From: Chrysogorgia sp. JL179-B06
Lineage: Eukaryota > Cnidaria > Anthozoa > Scleralcyonacea > Chrysogorgiidae
Length of the DNA: 64,000 nt
NCBI GenBank assembly: GCA_035772405.1
Contig: JAYKKM010000196.1
Span: 1,037,501 to 1,101,500 of the forward strand
Reading direction: 5' to 3'
The notes beneath the pieces were generated by a model. That model saw only the letters and a program-made list of their open reading frames with translations, made no database searches and was not told the origin of the DNA. The translations under genes and the position numbers were made by a program. How positions within the stretch are numbered: position 1 is the stretch's first letter; each line of letters begins with the position of its first letter. Of this stretch, positions 37,501 through 43,000 are shown piece by piece.

Positions 37501-39762
37501 ATAAAACGACAAAACGGGAGCACTGAGCATCAGGTTAGCAAACATCGGTTTTGCCGATTAATCGGCCGATGGTGTGAAAATATCGGCTCTTAACAATGAA
37601 TCGTATCGGCAATCGGCTTTTTTGTAACATCGGCTCACCACTAGTCTCTTTATAATGTTACAGTGATTCAAAAGGAAAGATGAATGAAGAATTGTCAAAC
37701 GTTCCAGTCAGGGGCGAAACTAGCTCTTTTTCGTTGGGGGGGTGTACGGTAAAATTGCCCTGCTAAAATCGTTGGTGCCCTGCAGCTCCGTAGGTAAAAT
37801 TTACCGAAACGTATAATCGGAGGCCTGCCTCAATCTACATGCATTTGAACTAAATTCCTATTGTCAGTCTGGTATGTGATGGCAAACTGGCAATACATAG
37901 AGTTAAAAATAGACATTAATTTATAGCAAGACCACGAAAATAGGCATTCAGCGAGAGTGACACAACTACAGCCCGCGCGTTTCCGGTTTCCTAAAGCACA
38001 GTACGTATGAACAGCTGCACACAATCAGGTAATAAGTGATCGCATTTTTAGGGGAGTGTGGGGGCGCCCGGGAAAATTTTGAAATCTAGAAGCTCGGAAA
38101 GACAATTTGCAGCAATTTGAGCAAACTTTTTCCATCAATTCTACAGCGAGCATATTTCAAATGAATCCAAGCTTACATGCTGCCTCTTACCAAGTGCTGC
38201 CATTTTTCGTGCCTAGTACTGCCAGAAGGGTCTGGGAACCAATCTAACACTAGCGTAGCCAATCTCGTTCCCAGAGCCTGCGCAGGCTCTGGGAACAATA
38301 TTGTCGCGTGACAAGGGTTTAGGGGTTGGCTAACACTTCAGGCTACACCCGTTTGTAAAATCTCGTGTAGATGAAGCCCATAGGTAGATTACCTTAAGTA
38401 GCTTCTTTCCTAGCCTCTGACTGCGCTGCCCTGCAAGATCTCTGATTTCCCATTTGTCCTGCCAATTGGTGTTTTTAGTATTTGGGGGGGGGGTGTCACA
38501 CACCCCACACCCCGCCTTGAGTTTCGCCCCTGGTTCCAGTGTAATAGACATCGAAGAAACAAACTGAACAGCAAAATGAATGACTGGCAGGATTTGCCAT
38601 TTGACCGCTAGAATTAGATTTCTTCTGATCATCACGACTGGTGGATTACAAAAAAATATTTACGTGAATAAGCCCCCTGTTAAAATATTAAAATCATTCA
38701 TTCATCCATCGAACTGTCTGTTTGTCAGTCCTTCCATCAGTCCATCCATCCATTCACTATGTGTAATGATGTGTAAATCAATTTTTAACAAGTGTCACAA
38801 GGTATGCTTGACTAAAATTTTAAACATTTAACATCAGAATGATCAGATTCTACTGATGATTCAACTGATGATAATTTCTAATTGTTACAATCGGTGAGGA
38901 AATTTGTTACACTAAAATTTTAACATTTTGATAGTGAGAAGCTTTATATTTCATTAAAGAAATACCTAATGGTTTCCGTGTTTGGATACTGTGATCCAAA
39001 CAGGCGGGAAGTTGCGAGACTGGAGAAAAGCGTAAAAAAACACGAGCCACTAGGCGAGTGTTTTTTAGCTTTTCGAAAGTCGAGAAATTTCCCAAGTGTT
39101 TGGATAAAAACCATCAGGTATTTCTTTTATAAAATAATACAAGAGAACGAGCAGAAAAACTTAAGGAAATTTTGGCAGGAAATTTCCGTGTTTGGATGGC
39201 CTGATCCAAACATGGGTATTGACCAATCAGAGCTTGCGTAGCATACATGTTATCCCATGGCTGGGTTGCAGGGATTTGCCGGCCATGAGAGCAGTATTCT
39301 ATCTGGGGGCTCCCATCCTCCACAAGCGAGGCAGTTGTTAATAAATTTATATGAAAGTTCTAAACTTCAGTTTAACCGAAATTCTAGGATAAAATTTCAT
39401 ATACGTATCGGTAGTAAAATTCAAATTCAAATCAGCTGTTTTACCTAAAATAAAACATTATCGTAAGAGGTAGTATTTGGGTTTAGGATAGGGGAATGAA
39501 TTAGCCGGGTTAGGACTATGTTTTGAGTTCGGGATTCTTATATGAAACGTCAACCGAAATATTTTTAGTTCTCGAAACAGATTATTTGTACTTCAAAATG
39601 CTCCTACTTAAAAAAGTACTTATCGCTAAAATATTTGGATTAGAAAGAAATGTAATTTCTATACTTTACTTTTTTAACTTCGAAACGTTTCTTGTGACCG
39701 GCTGTGGAGGTGGAAGGTTGGCGAGATGCATCTAACTCCATATTCTCCGGAGCGGCCGCCAT
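1495..39762 (-). CDS. RBX1: RING-box protein 1 (RBX1/ROC1), six coding exons, complete
   Basis: Spliced gene on the minus strand with exons 39762-39670, 31175-31148, 10182-10132, 9933-9863, 4055-3970 and 1507-1495, encoding 113 residues. RBX1 is the catalytic RING subunit of cullin-RING (SCF-type) E3 ubiquitin ligases: its N-terminal strand binds the cullin and the RING-H2 domain recruits the E2. Seen in sequence: KKRFEVKK and WNAVALWAW, the cullin-binding strand (residues 24-40), then the RING with ligands C47, C50, C58, C61, C73, C80, H82, H85, C88, C99 and D102, the RBX1 pattern including the final Asp. The protein ends EFQKYGR, where the vertebrate protein ends EFQKYGH. Every junction is GT/AG and phases agree throughout (0, 1, 1, 0, 2). 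The divergent N-terminal 23 residues are typical of the family. The gene spans 38 kb because introns 1, 2 and 4 are full of repeats. Its start lies 117 bp from that of the divergent AtuA-like gene. The final 13-bp coding exon is the least certain part. Confidence 0.95.
1743..1966. mobile_element. foldback element in RBX1 intron 5
   Basis: GTTGCACAAAGAAACTTATC then GTTTTCGAAAGTGTACGA at the left matches the right end in reverse complement (ACACTTTCGAAAACTATAAG then TTTCTCTATGCAAC). Further arm pairing continues to GGTTTCACGTTGC. Non-coding. Confidence 0.8.
1967..3145. other. RBX1 intron 5, unassigned
   Basis: AT-rich sequence without a recognised exon, RNA gene or element end. Confidence 0.35.
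3146..3916. mobile_element. TIR element next to RBX1 exon 5
   Basis: GGCCTGGTTTATACGTTGCA at the left and the near complement TGTACGACGTATAAACCAGC at the right give imperfect TIRs of about 35 bp ending in TCGTCGCATT. A second inverted pair, CATATTGTTTATTTGTGGCC and its complement, lies at 3420-3513 and encloses two copies of GGGCGCAAATGTTACTACGC. The right end is 54 bp from exon 5. Confidence 0.75.
3970..4055 (-). CDS. RBX1: RBX1 coding exon 5 (RING end)
   Basis: The exon encodes [18 protein letters not shown] then [10 protein letters not shown], with ligands H82, H85, C88, C99 and D102. The acceptor is GTTTTAG. The donor is taken as GTAAGA within CAAAAGTAAGA, which leaves phase 2. Read straight through, the same bases would give EFQK followed by a TAA stop, so an unspliced form one codon past the RING is also possible. 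Confidence 0.95.
4056..5800. other. RBX1 intron 4, left part, unassigned
   Basis: Contains a 23-bp direct duplication with ACAACGTGAGCACTGGCATT near 4078 and 4119, and AACCGATT-rich sequence at 4320-4430 that may be an old hAT end. No exon was recognised. Confidence 0.4.
5801..5883. repeat. 21-bp tandem triplicate followed by an inverted half unit
   Basis: Three perfect copies of a 21-bp unit (ATTATGTATGCACCTCTACA plus A), then GTAGAGGTGCATAC in reverse complement, so the tandem can fold onto its end. Confidence 0.92.
6497..6796. mobile_element. 300-bp MITE with CACACxAGGCGA TIRs
   Basis: The left end has CACACACGAGGCGAAAAATC then GCGGGG, and the right end in reverse complement has GGGACACACCAGGCGACAAA then TCGCGGGGAC. 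The arms agree over about 35 bp with indels. Open frames across it are not coding. Confidence 0.72.
6797..8137. other. RBX1 intron 4, unassigned
   Basis: AT-rich. A short frame at 6913-7137 with a hydrophobic start was considered and is not supported as a gene. Confidence 0.35.
8187..8465 (+). pseudogene. possible N-terminal fragment of a Crypton-type protein
   Basis: The 92-codon frame starts [20 protein letters not shown] then NAIPRKTKN. This resembles the RFA-x-S-x-EEI-x(n)-N-x-T-K N terminus of Crypton-derived tyrosine recombinase proteins that are abundant in marine invertebrates. After about residue 32 the resemblance is lost. It may be a fragment or chance. Confidence 0.3.
8575..8646 (-). 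tRNA. tRNA-like gene in RBX1 intron 4, apparent anticodon GGC
   Basis: The 72-base minus-strand sequence folds as a cloverleaf. The acceptor stem GTCTCGG/CCGGGAC has 7 pairs with one G-U. The D arm has 3 pairs, with a T-C mismatch at 10-25. The T arm ACAGG/CCTGT is perfect, with loop TTCGATT. The variable loop has 5 bases. A Pol III-type T5 run follows 10-15 bases downstream. The anticodon stem has one mismatch and position 33 is C rather than the nearly invariant T, so the apparent GGC (Ala) anticodon is doubtful, and GGC is not a normal eukaryotic Ala anticodon. It may be a decayed tRNA or the head of a SINE, though no SINE body is seen downstream. Confidence 0.6.
8873..9022. mobile_element. 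150-bp MITE with GGCCCGTTTACACAGGCGA TIRs
   Basis: GGCCCGTTTACACAGGCGAT (followed by TTTT) at the left is mirrored perfectly at the right for about 24 bp. The target duplication is unclear. The GGCC start and small size suit PIF/Harbinger-type MITEs. Confidence 0.88.
9023..9606. other. RBX1 intron 4, unassigned
   Basis: No supported exon or element was recognised. Confidence 0.35.
9607..9706 (-). mobile_element. foldback repeat, partial copy 3
   Basis: AAAACTTAAGGAAATTTTTG then TTTCCGTGTTTGGATGGC..TGATCCA to GCATACATGTTAT matches one end of the repeats at 34697-35012 and 38950-39252 (same orientation as the latter). Only about one third is present. Confidence 0.75.
9863..9933 (-). CDS. RBX1: RBX1 coding exon 4 (RING centre)
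   Basis: The exon encodes [19 protein letters not shown] and GVCN after the split Cys, including ligands C58, C61, C73 and C80. The acceptor is CAACCAG and the donor GTAAGT. The intron separating it from exon 3 is only 198 bp, the shortest in the gene. The [15 protein letters not shown] segment is diagnostic of RBX1 rather than RBX2/SAG. Confidence 0.96.
10132..10182 (-). CDS. RBX1: RBX1 coding exon 3 (start of RING)
   Basis: The exon runs from a TTTGTAG acceptor to a GTAAGT donor and encodes [17 protein letters not shown] with a split Cys codon at its end. It supplies RING ligands C47 and C50. The reading matches the RBX1 family almost residue for residue. Confidence 0.95.
10183..10460. other. 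RBX1 intron 2 edge before the array
   Basis: About 280 bp between exon 3 and the array start, holding the exon 3 acceptor (AATTTGTAG on minus). Nothing else was recognised. Confidence 0.5.
14571..14677. repeat. 107-bp array spacer, copy 1
   Basis: A unique-looking 107-bp sequence, ATTTATAGGTATCTCACC to TTTTTAGAGTGC, interrupts the array. It contains an 18-bp perfect palindrome, CTGGTTAAATTTAACCAG, at 14644-14661. Copy 2 starts 498 bp later. Confidence 0.95.
15069..15175. repeat. 107-bp array spacer, copy 2
   Basis: Same 107 bp as copy 1, offset by 498 bp. Copies 1 and 2 recur as copies 3 and 4, each 3,496 bp further on. Confidence 0.95.
18067..18173. repeat. 107-bp array spacer, copy 3
   Basis: Same sequence, 2,998 bp after copy 2 and exactly 3,496 bp after copy 1, marking the higher-order duplication. 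Confidence 0.95.
18565..18671. repeat. 107-bp array spacer, copy 4
   Basis: Same sequence, 498 bp after copy 3 and 3,496 bp after copy 2. Confidence 0.95.
24180..25545. repeat. diverged right flank of the array (CCTACACTGACA variants)
   Basis: From about 24.2 kb the dominant unit changes from CCTACGATGACA to CCTACACTGACA and CCTACGCTGACA, with TGCACTGAC and ACGTACACTGAC variants. Recent homogenisation in the interior and older, more diverse units at the edge would explain this. The left edge also begins with CTACGCTGAC units, but only for about 40 bp. Confidence 0.85.
25546..26015. mobile_element. non-autonomous hAT-like element inserted in the array
   Basis: A 470-bp non-array segment has inverted ends: CAGCGCTCGAAATAA on the left and the reverse complement of TAGGGCTCGAAATAA on the right (13 of 15 identical). 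CAG/TAG termini suit hAT transposons. An 8-bp target duplication cannot be judged because both flanks are array sequence. No coding capacity is seen. Confidence 0.65.
26016..26298. repeat. displaced fragment of the 6n-bp array
   Basis: About 280 bp of CCTACACTGACA-type units, continuing the diverged right flank beyond the hAT-like insertion. CCTGCACTGACA and CCTAAACTGACA variants are frequent. Confidence 0.9.
26299..26799 (-). mobile_element. 5'-truncated LINE (3' end of RT ORF) inserted in the array
   Basis: A minus-strand open stretch reads [15 protein letters not shown], then (after a frame change) [29 protein letters not shown] and [12 protein letters not shown]. This is the usual C-terminal tail of non-LTR retrotransposon reverse-transcriptase proteins. 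The minus-strand 3' end carries AATAAA (26313-26318) about 15 bases before the array resumes. A degenerate TATATC microsatellite (26399-26431) is inside. The element is truncated at its 5' end and splits the array. Confidence 0.82.
26800..26875. repeat. last fragment of the 6n-bp array
   Basis: About 75 bp of CACTGACA-rich units directly after the LINE fragment, so the original array ended near here before the two insertions. Confidence 0.85.
26993..27046. repeat. direct repeat copy A (about 55 bp)
   Basis: A segment containing ACTTTGCC, ACTGTGC and AATGAAAACACCAGGGAAGT recurs nearly intact at 28731-28788, 1.7 kb to the right. The pair brackets the GGATCC-repeat element. Confidence 0.8.
27107..27840. 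mobile_element. GGATCC-repeat inverted element flanked by about 31-bp direct repeats
   Basis: Positions 27141-27806 begin ACCCTGGTAGAAATCCTAAA and end with its near reverse complement, giving terminal inverted repeats of about 27 bp. The interior is a minisatellite of AGGATATTTCAGGATCCTGT-type units of about 31-32 bp, dense in the palindrome GGATCC and often inverted. CACCTAAATAGCAGAATCT flanks it on both sides (27107-27125 and 27809-27827), and similarity extends to ACAGTA. The open frame across it is a product of the repeat. The class is not recognised. Confidence 0.75.
27841..28730. other. intron 2 of RBX1, unassigned
   Basis: No recognisable coding exon, RNA gene or transposon end was seen. 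Some CTACAGTA-rich sequence lies near 27.9-28.1 kb. Confidence 0.4.
28731..28788. repeat. direct repeat copy B (about 55 bp)
   Basis: Second copy of the segment at 26993-27046, with a few substitutions and small insertions. Confidence 0.8.
29078..29661. mobile_element. non-autonomous hAT-like element, decayed target duplication
   Basis: Inverted ends TAGGGCCGCCGAG and CTCGGCGGCCCTG bound a 584-bp segment. Flanking octamers CAGGTACA (29070-29077) and CAGGTGTG (29662-29669) agree at 5 of 8, with the rest transitions, as expected of an old 8-bp hAT target duplication. GC-rich patches near both ends (GGGGGGGCAGG, CCCCGGACCCC) are common in such elements. It encodes no transposase. Confidence 0.68.
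29662..30250. other. RBX1 intron 2, unassigned
   Basis: No supported gene or repeat structure was recognised between the hAT-like element and the foldback element. Confidence 0.4.
30251..30964. mobile_element. foldback element with about 270-bp inverted arms
   Basis: The left arm (from GACAATGTTTG, through TTAGTATAACCA, to TCACACATGCATAATGA near 30515) is matched in reverse complement by the right arm (from TCATTATGCATGTGTGA near 30667 to TGGTTATACTAAAAAAACAT). The right arm carries an extra insert of TTAAATTAAATATATA units (30703-30765) and a second copy of TGACGTAAATTCCATATT. It has no coding capacity. A long hairpin in RBX1 pre-mRNA is expected. Confidence 0.85.
31148..31175 (-). CDS. RBX1: RBX1 coding exon 2, 28-bp microexon
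   Basis: A 28-base exon between a TTTTTTAG acceptor and a GTACGT donor encodes WNAVALWAW plus the first base of the next Asp codon. This is the conserved cullin-contacting strand. It joins exon 1 in phase 0 and exon 3 in phase 1. It is too short for ORF-based gene finders. Confidence 0.94.
31176..31558. other. RBX1 intron 1, AT-rich, nothing recognised
   Basis: AT-rich sequence upstream of microexon 2 on the minus strand. It includes the polypyrimidine acceptor next to 31176; no other feature was recognised. Confidence 0.4.
31559..34690 (+). pseudogene. decayed CR1-like LINE (endonuclease and reverse transcriptase)
   Basis: Frames shift repeatedly, but ordered pieces of one non-LTR retrotransposon ORF2 are readable. 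There is a linker [16 protein letters not shown] (to 31933) and an endonuclease start [17 protein letters not shown] (near 32090). Then come endonuclease [11 protein letters not shown] (near 32450) and [11 protein letters not shown], and [19 protein letters not shown] (from 33340). RT RGMPQGT (near 33750), [13 protein letters not shown] and the catalytic-like FVDD (near 33840) follow, then [11 protein letters not shown] (near 34140). The segment that should hold RT motif A (DFSKAFD) is missing between 33660 and 33670, so there is an internal deletion. The 3' end has a CAGGGTTTACCCTG hairpin near 34645. It lies antisense in RBX1 intron 1 and cannot encode an active protein. Confidence 0.88.
34697..35012 (+). 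mobile_element. foldback repeat, copy 1 of a dispersed family
   Basis: A 316-bp unit starts CATGTATGCTACGCAAGC and contains the hairpin CCGTGTTTGGATC/GATCCAAACACGG type stems at both ends (34734-34763 and near 34960-34988). A reverse-complement copy lies at 38950-39252 and a partial copy at 9607-9706. It is a short non-coding transposable element; its target duplication was not resolved. It abuts the 3' end of the decayed LINE. Confidence 0.8.
35239..35411. mobile_element. 173-bp palindromic MITE
   Basis: TAGAATAAAGATGCTCTC..ATCTAAAACAATTTT at the left is mirrored by AAATTGTTTTAGATC..GAGAGCATCTTTATTCTA at the right, giving arms of about 36 bp with a few mismatches. The interior is short and AT-rich. 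Non-coding and class unknown. Confidence 0.8.
35520..37283 (+). pseudogene. broken hAT-family transposase (ZBED type)
   Basis: Ordered hAT pieces occur in shifting frames: a BED zinc-finger remnant (to 35640), then [20 protein letters not shown] and VVTDNASNI from the RNase H-like core (35827-36258). [13 protein letters not shown] and [13 protein letters not shown] (36429-36580) come next, with an in-frame stop right after. [19 protein letters not shown] is at 36770-36830. The C-terminal dimerisation region has [20 protein letters not shown] and LLFLHHNLP (37140-37270). Stops and frameshifts break it and the central portion is missing. A TTATTAATCTAG acceptor-like site sits directly before the WNSTYY block, suggesting a former intron at about 36259-36428. 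CGGCTCACCACTAG near 37640 may be its decayed right end. Confidence 0.88.
37709..38532. mobile_element. non-autonomous hAT element with perfect 8-bp target duplication
   Basis: The ends CAGGGGCGAAACT and AGTTTCGCCCCTG form 13-bp perfect inverted repeats. The octamer GTTCCAGT occurs directly outside both (37701-37708 and 38533-38540), the 8-bp duplication expected of hAT. The 824-bp interior has no transposase, and holds G-runs near each end and a 30-bp perfect palindrome at 38267-38296. The perfect duplication suggests a fairly recent insertion. Confidence 0.92.
38267..38296. repeat. 30-bp perfect palindrome
   Basis: GTTCCCAGAGCCTG followed by CG and the exact reverse complement. A partial copy, TCTGGGAACCAATCT, lies 30 bp to the left. 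It could be the fused ends of another small element inside the hAT element. Confidence 0.9.
38950..39252 (-). mobile_element. foldback repeat, copy 2 (inverted relative to copy 1)
   Basis: Reverse-complement relative of 34697-35012, from AAGAAATACCTAATGG to TGCGTAGCATACATG, with the same TTTCCGTGTTTGGAT stems. Substitutions and short indels separate the copies. It sits 420 bp from RBX1 exon 1. Confidence 0.8.
39253..39669. other. start of RBX1 intron 1, nothing further recognised
   Basis: No exon, transposon end or RNA gene was recognised in this stretch beside RBX1 exon 1. Confidence 0.4.
39670..39762 (-). CDS. RBX1: RBX1 coding exon 1 (residues 1-31)
   Basis: The ATG at 39762 begins [11 protein letters not shown] and the exon ends KKRFEVKK just before a GTAAAG donor. 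The start sits in the GC-rich sequence next to the divergent promoter. The acidic, Ser/Thr-rich N terminus followed by KRFEVKK is the normal RBX1 arrangement. No other in-frame ATG would keep the MAAA start. Confidence 0.93.
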
Positions 39763-39879
39763 GATTGTTGTTCAACGGGTTTGAGGGTTTGGGGACTGGG
39801 GAAAAGTTAACTACAACGACTGATACTTTATGTAAAATATTTCGTATGAATCCAGATTGGACTTCAGCACAAGTGCAAA
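39763..39879. promoter_or_regulatory. shared bidirectional promoter region, RBX1 and AtuA-like gene
   Basis: Only 117 bp separate the start codon of RBX1 (minus) from that of the AtuA-like gene (plus), so both transcripts must start in or overlap this interval. No TATA box is evident. The RBX1 side is GC-rich (a NotI-type GCGGCCGC straddles its first codons), which fits a TATA-less divergent promoter. Transcription start sites cannot be placed from sequence alone. Confidence 0.7.
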
Positions 39880-40060
39880 ATGTTGCGTTTATACTGCAGT
39901 AGAAATTTGCTCCATTTTAGATTGAACACCCGAGGCATTACCTCTTGTAGTACTTTGCGTCAATCCTATGCGCTTGATGGTAAAAGACGTGATGTACTTT
40001 CTGGAAAGACCACACGGATTGGCTGTGCATCTGGGTTCTGGGGAGACTCTCCATCTGCAG
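39880..40060 (+). CDS. AtuA-like exon 1: presequence and GCASGFWGD motif
   Basis: The ATG at 39880 opens an Arg-rich N terminus. The exon ends in SGFWGDSPSA with the donor GTTTCA, a weak but GT-type site. The frame closes within 20 bases of the donor, so splicing is needed. Phase 1 joins exon 2 to give SPSAAPQL. Confidence 0.88.
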
Positions 40061-43000
40061 GTTTCATGTTTATTTAATAAATACATCTATAGTCTATAGA
40101 GGTTAGAGCATTAGTGATTAGAAGTTATAGTCAAATGTAGGATTGACTGATTGAATCTTGAGTTTACACCAAGAACATACTTTGTTAAGTTGACAAAATA
40201 ATTTTCCAGACACAGTTGTGCCAGACACGAGACAGGGGGCGAAAGGGTAAAGAGTAAATAGTGTGAGATACAGACTAAACTAATGCACCAGTCAATTGAA
40301 ACCACGGCCCCCGACCCCCGGGACATAGCGGGGGTGTAACGGGGACATGGCCGTGGCAAAACGTTCTTGTAACGCTGCATTTTCCCGGGGGGGACGGGGA
40401 CAGTAACGATCTGCTAAATTTGTGGGGATTTTTCGCGGGGATTGTAATGCGACCTGAAGCGGGATTGGGCCCGAGTATTGAGAATCACGCTCGCTCGCTT
40501 GTCCCAACATGGTGGCTTATAAGCGATTTGACATTAGACCCAATAATAGCACTAGAAGAAGCAGTCATCTATGTGGGTGTGTCTATCTATGTATCTATCA
40601 CCTCAATGTGGGTGCCTGCGTCTATCTATATACAATCTATCACCTGAACATATCGCTATGTCCTCAATATGGATAGATTGTGTATATTGTATAGATTGCG
40701 TAGATCGCGTAAATTGTGTAGATCGCGTGGACTGCATAGAATGCGTAGATTGCGTAGATAGCGTAGAGTGCATAGATTGTGTAGACCGTGTGTAGATTGC
40801 AAAGATCGCGTAGCAGCATAGGTGCAAATGCGTTAACTGCATACTGAGATCGCGTGGACTGCATAGAACGCATAAACTGCATAAATCGCGTAGACTGCAT
40901 GGATCGCGTTATCTGTGTAGATCGCGCGGACTTGGTAGATTCGGGACATTATCAGACTCGTATTAAAATGCCACTGTAGACTAGGGTTCATAGACGGATT
41001 TTCATATTTTTTACTGGGGTGGTGCCATAAATTTTAGGGGGGTGAGCAGGTGAGGTAACACAAAGCGTCACCAAACCAAGGTGAGGTCTAAACAGTTAGA
41101 CTCTAGGGGTAGAGCCGCGAGAAGGAGGCTAGAGAGTAGAAAACAAAGTACCCCAGGAAAAAGTTGTCAAATCAATGAATTTGGCATTTCCGTTGAGAGA
41201 GTTAAAATTAAATGAACCTGTAAAGTGTAAAGTGTAAAGCCAACACAAAATACGGGTTTAGTGGTTTACTTTTATAAAATCATTGTGTTGTACTGTTGTT
41301 TGAATCCGAGTACAATTTATGGCGCGCTACTCGAATACTAATTCTAAAGACCTTCAAAAGGTTTCTAAGATCAATAATCAAGTTTTCGTCCATTTTTTAC
41401 TTTATCTTAAATGCAGTCTCAATTCTCAAAGCATCTCTTGGTTATCAGCTATATTGTGAGGCAAGTACAACATCATTCGATCCCGCATAAAAAGCTAGTA
41501 AAAATCTCTATTCAGAGGAGAAATTTCATGAGGCTGCGAAAAATCGAAAATATCTATTGGCAATTGAAATTCATAAATTTTACATGTGTTAAACGGCTTA
41601 AACCACGGGTTACGTCGAGGGTTACTTAAAACGCGCATGAATTTCATTGACCAAATGACCATAGGGCAAAGGTCGAAGTCTGCCTTGTGCGCATCTTCTT
41701 TGCGCATAACAAAAACGTGTCGGAAATTATCGGAAATCGCTCGGTTGCTATAATCCGCCATTACGAGAGGAGATCGTATCGTTAAGAATTCTTTAATTTT
41801 CTCGTTTCTTTACGTTATATTTTGTGTTAAACTTTGTAAAGCAATACTTATTATCAACTTCAAAAGCAAAGGGCTATGCGAAGGATGATCTAAGCTGAGG
41901 TAATAGAGTTTTAAAGCTTTATATTGCTCCAATAAACCAGGAGCGATTAGTTTCAGAGTGTTACGTTTATTTTTTATCATCAACACTCTGCACGTTCGAG
42001 TGGACTATTTATAGTTATTATGCCGAAAATTGGGGGGGTTGATAATTTTTTTTGGAGGGGTGAACAGTTTGTTTGGGGGGGTGAAAACTGATATTTGGGG
42101 GGGTGGCACCCCCTGCACCCCCCCAGAAAATCCGTCTATGCTAGGGTTGCTGTCACTTTTTCGATGATTATTATGGAAACCAGCTCACCAAAATCTGGTA
42201 AGTCACCAGGGTCATGCATTTGGGGGGCGGGGAAAAAGTAAAAATGTAACACTCCACAAATGTTACAATCCCCGCTATGTCCCGGGGGTCGGGGGGCCGT
42301 GGTTTCAATTGACTGGTGCATAAGTATTCCGTCCATGGACGTACCAAAATTAAACTATAGAAAAACCTTTCTTATTTTATCAGCTGGGAACATTAATTAA
42401 AAATAGAGAACAAGTTGTGTGACCACAGTACCGGCTGCACTGGTACAGTATGAAGGACTAGGGCTATTCCATTTAATACCCATACCAGATAGGGACTATT
42501 TCGACTAGGAATTCTTCAGGGCTCAAGTGAAAAAAATTGAATTCTTCAGGGGTAACGATCAATTTCTTCAGGGGTAATAGACAGGAATTCTTCAGGCCGT
42601 TAGCTGTTGTAAAAATCAAACTCCTCAGTGGGGCTGTTGTTCTTCAGGGGTATAGATAGACCTTTGTCCTTGATAGGGGTATGGGTATTAAATGGAATAG
42701 CCCTTAGGTGGGGGAGTTCACTTATCTCCATTTATCCTTGGAGTTAGCTAATGTGATCAGTGCCACTGCCTCCCACCTCTGAGGTCAAGAGTTTGAATCC
42801 TGTGTTCGGACATTTGATCGCACGTGGAAAGAGTTGGTCAACACTCTGCCGAAAGTCGTGGGTTTTCTCTGGGTTCTCCAGTTTCCTCCCACAGGGAAGT
42901 TAACAGGGCGGGTTAGGATAAATAAGTTAGGGAAACTAATGATGATAAAAACTGTAAAAATAAATAAGTAAGGTTAGTTGATTGAGGTACTGAATGTAAT

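Larger units (their letters stand above)
40284..42320. mobile_element. PIF/Harbinger-like element, about 50-bp TIRs and TAA target duplication
   Basis: The ends start TGCACCAGTCAATTGAAACC on the left and the reverse complement on the right, and the match continues through CCCGGGACATAGCGGGG, about 50 bp in all. The trinucleotide TAA lies directly outside both ends (40281-40283 and 42321-42323), as in PIF/Harbinger. The span is 2,037 bp but includes another element (40989-42140); without it, about 0.88 kb remains, with no transposase. A TAGATTGCG minisatellite is inside. Superfamily assignment rests on target-site length only. Confidence 0.8.

Noticed and set aside
39761..39784. Short uORF (ATG with GCCGCC context) upstream of the AtuA-like start
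   Set aside because: The same bases encode the RBX1 start on the minus strand, which explains the GC-rich context. Whether this lies in the AtuA-like mRNA is unknown.
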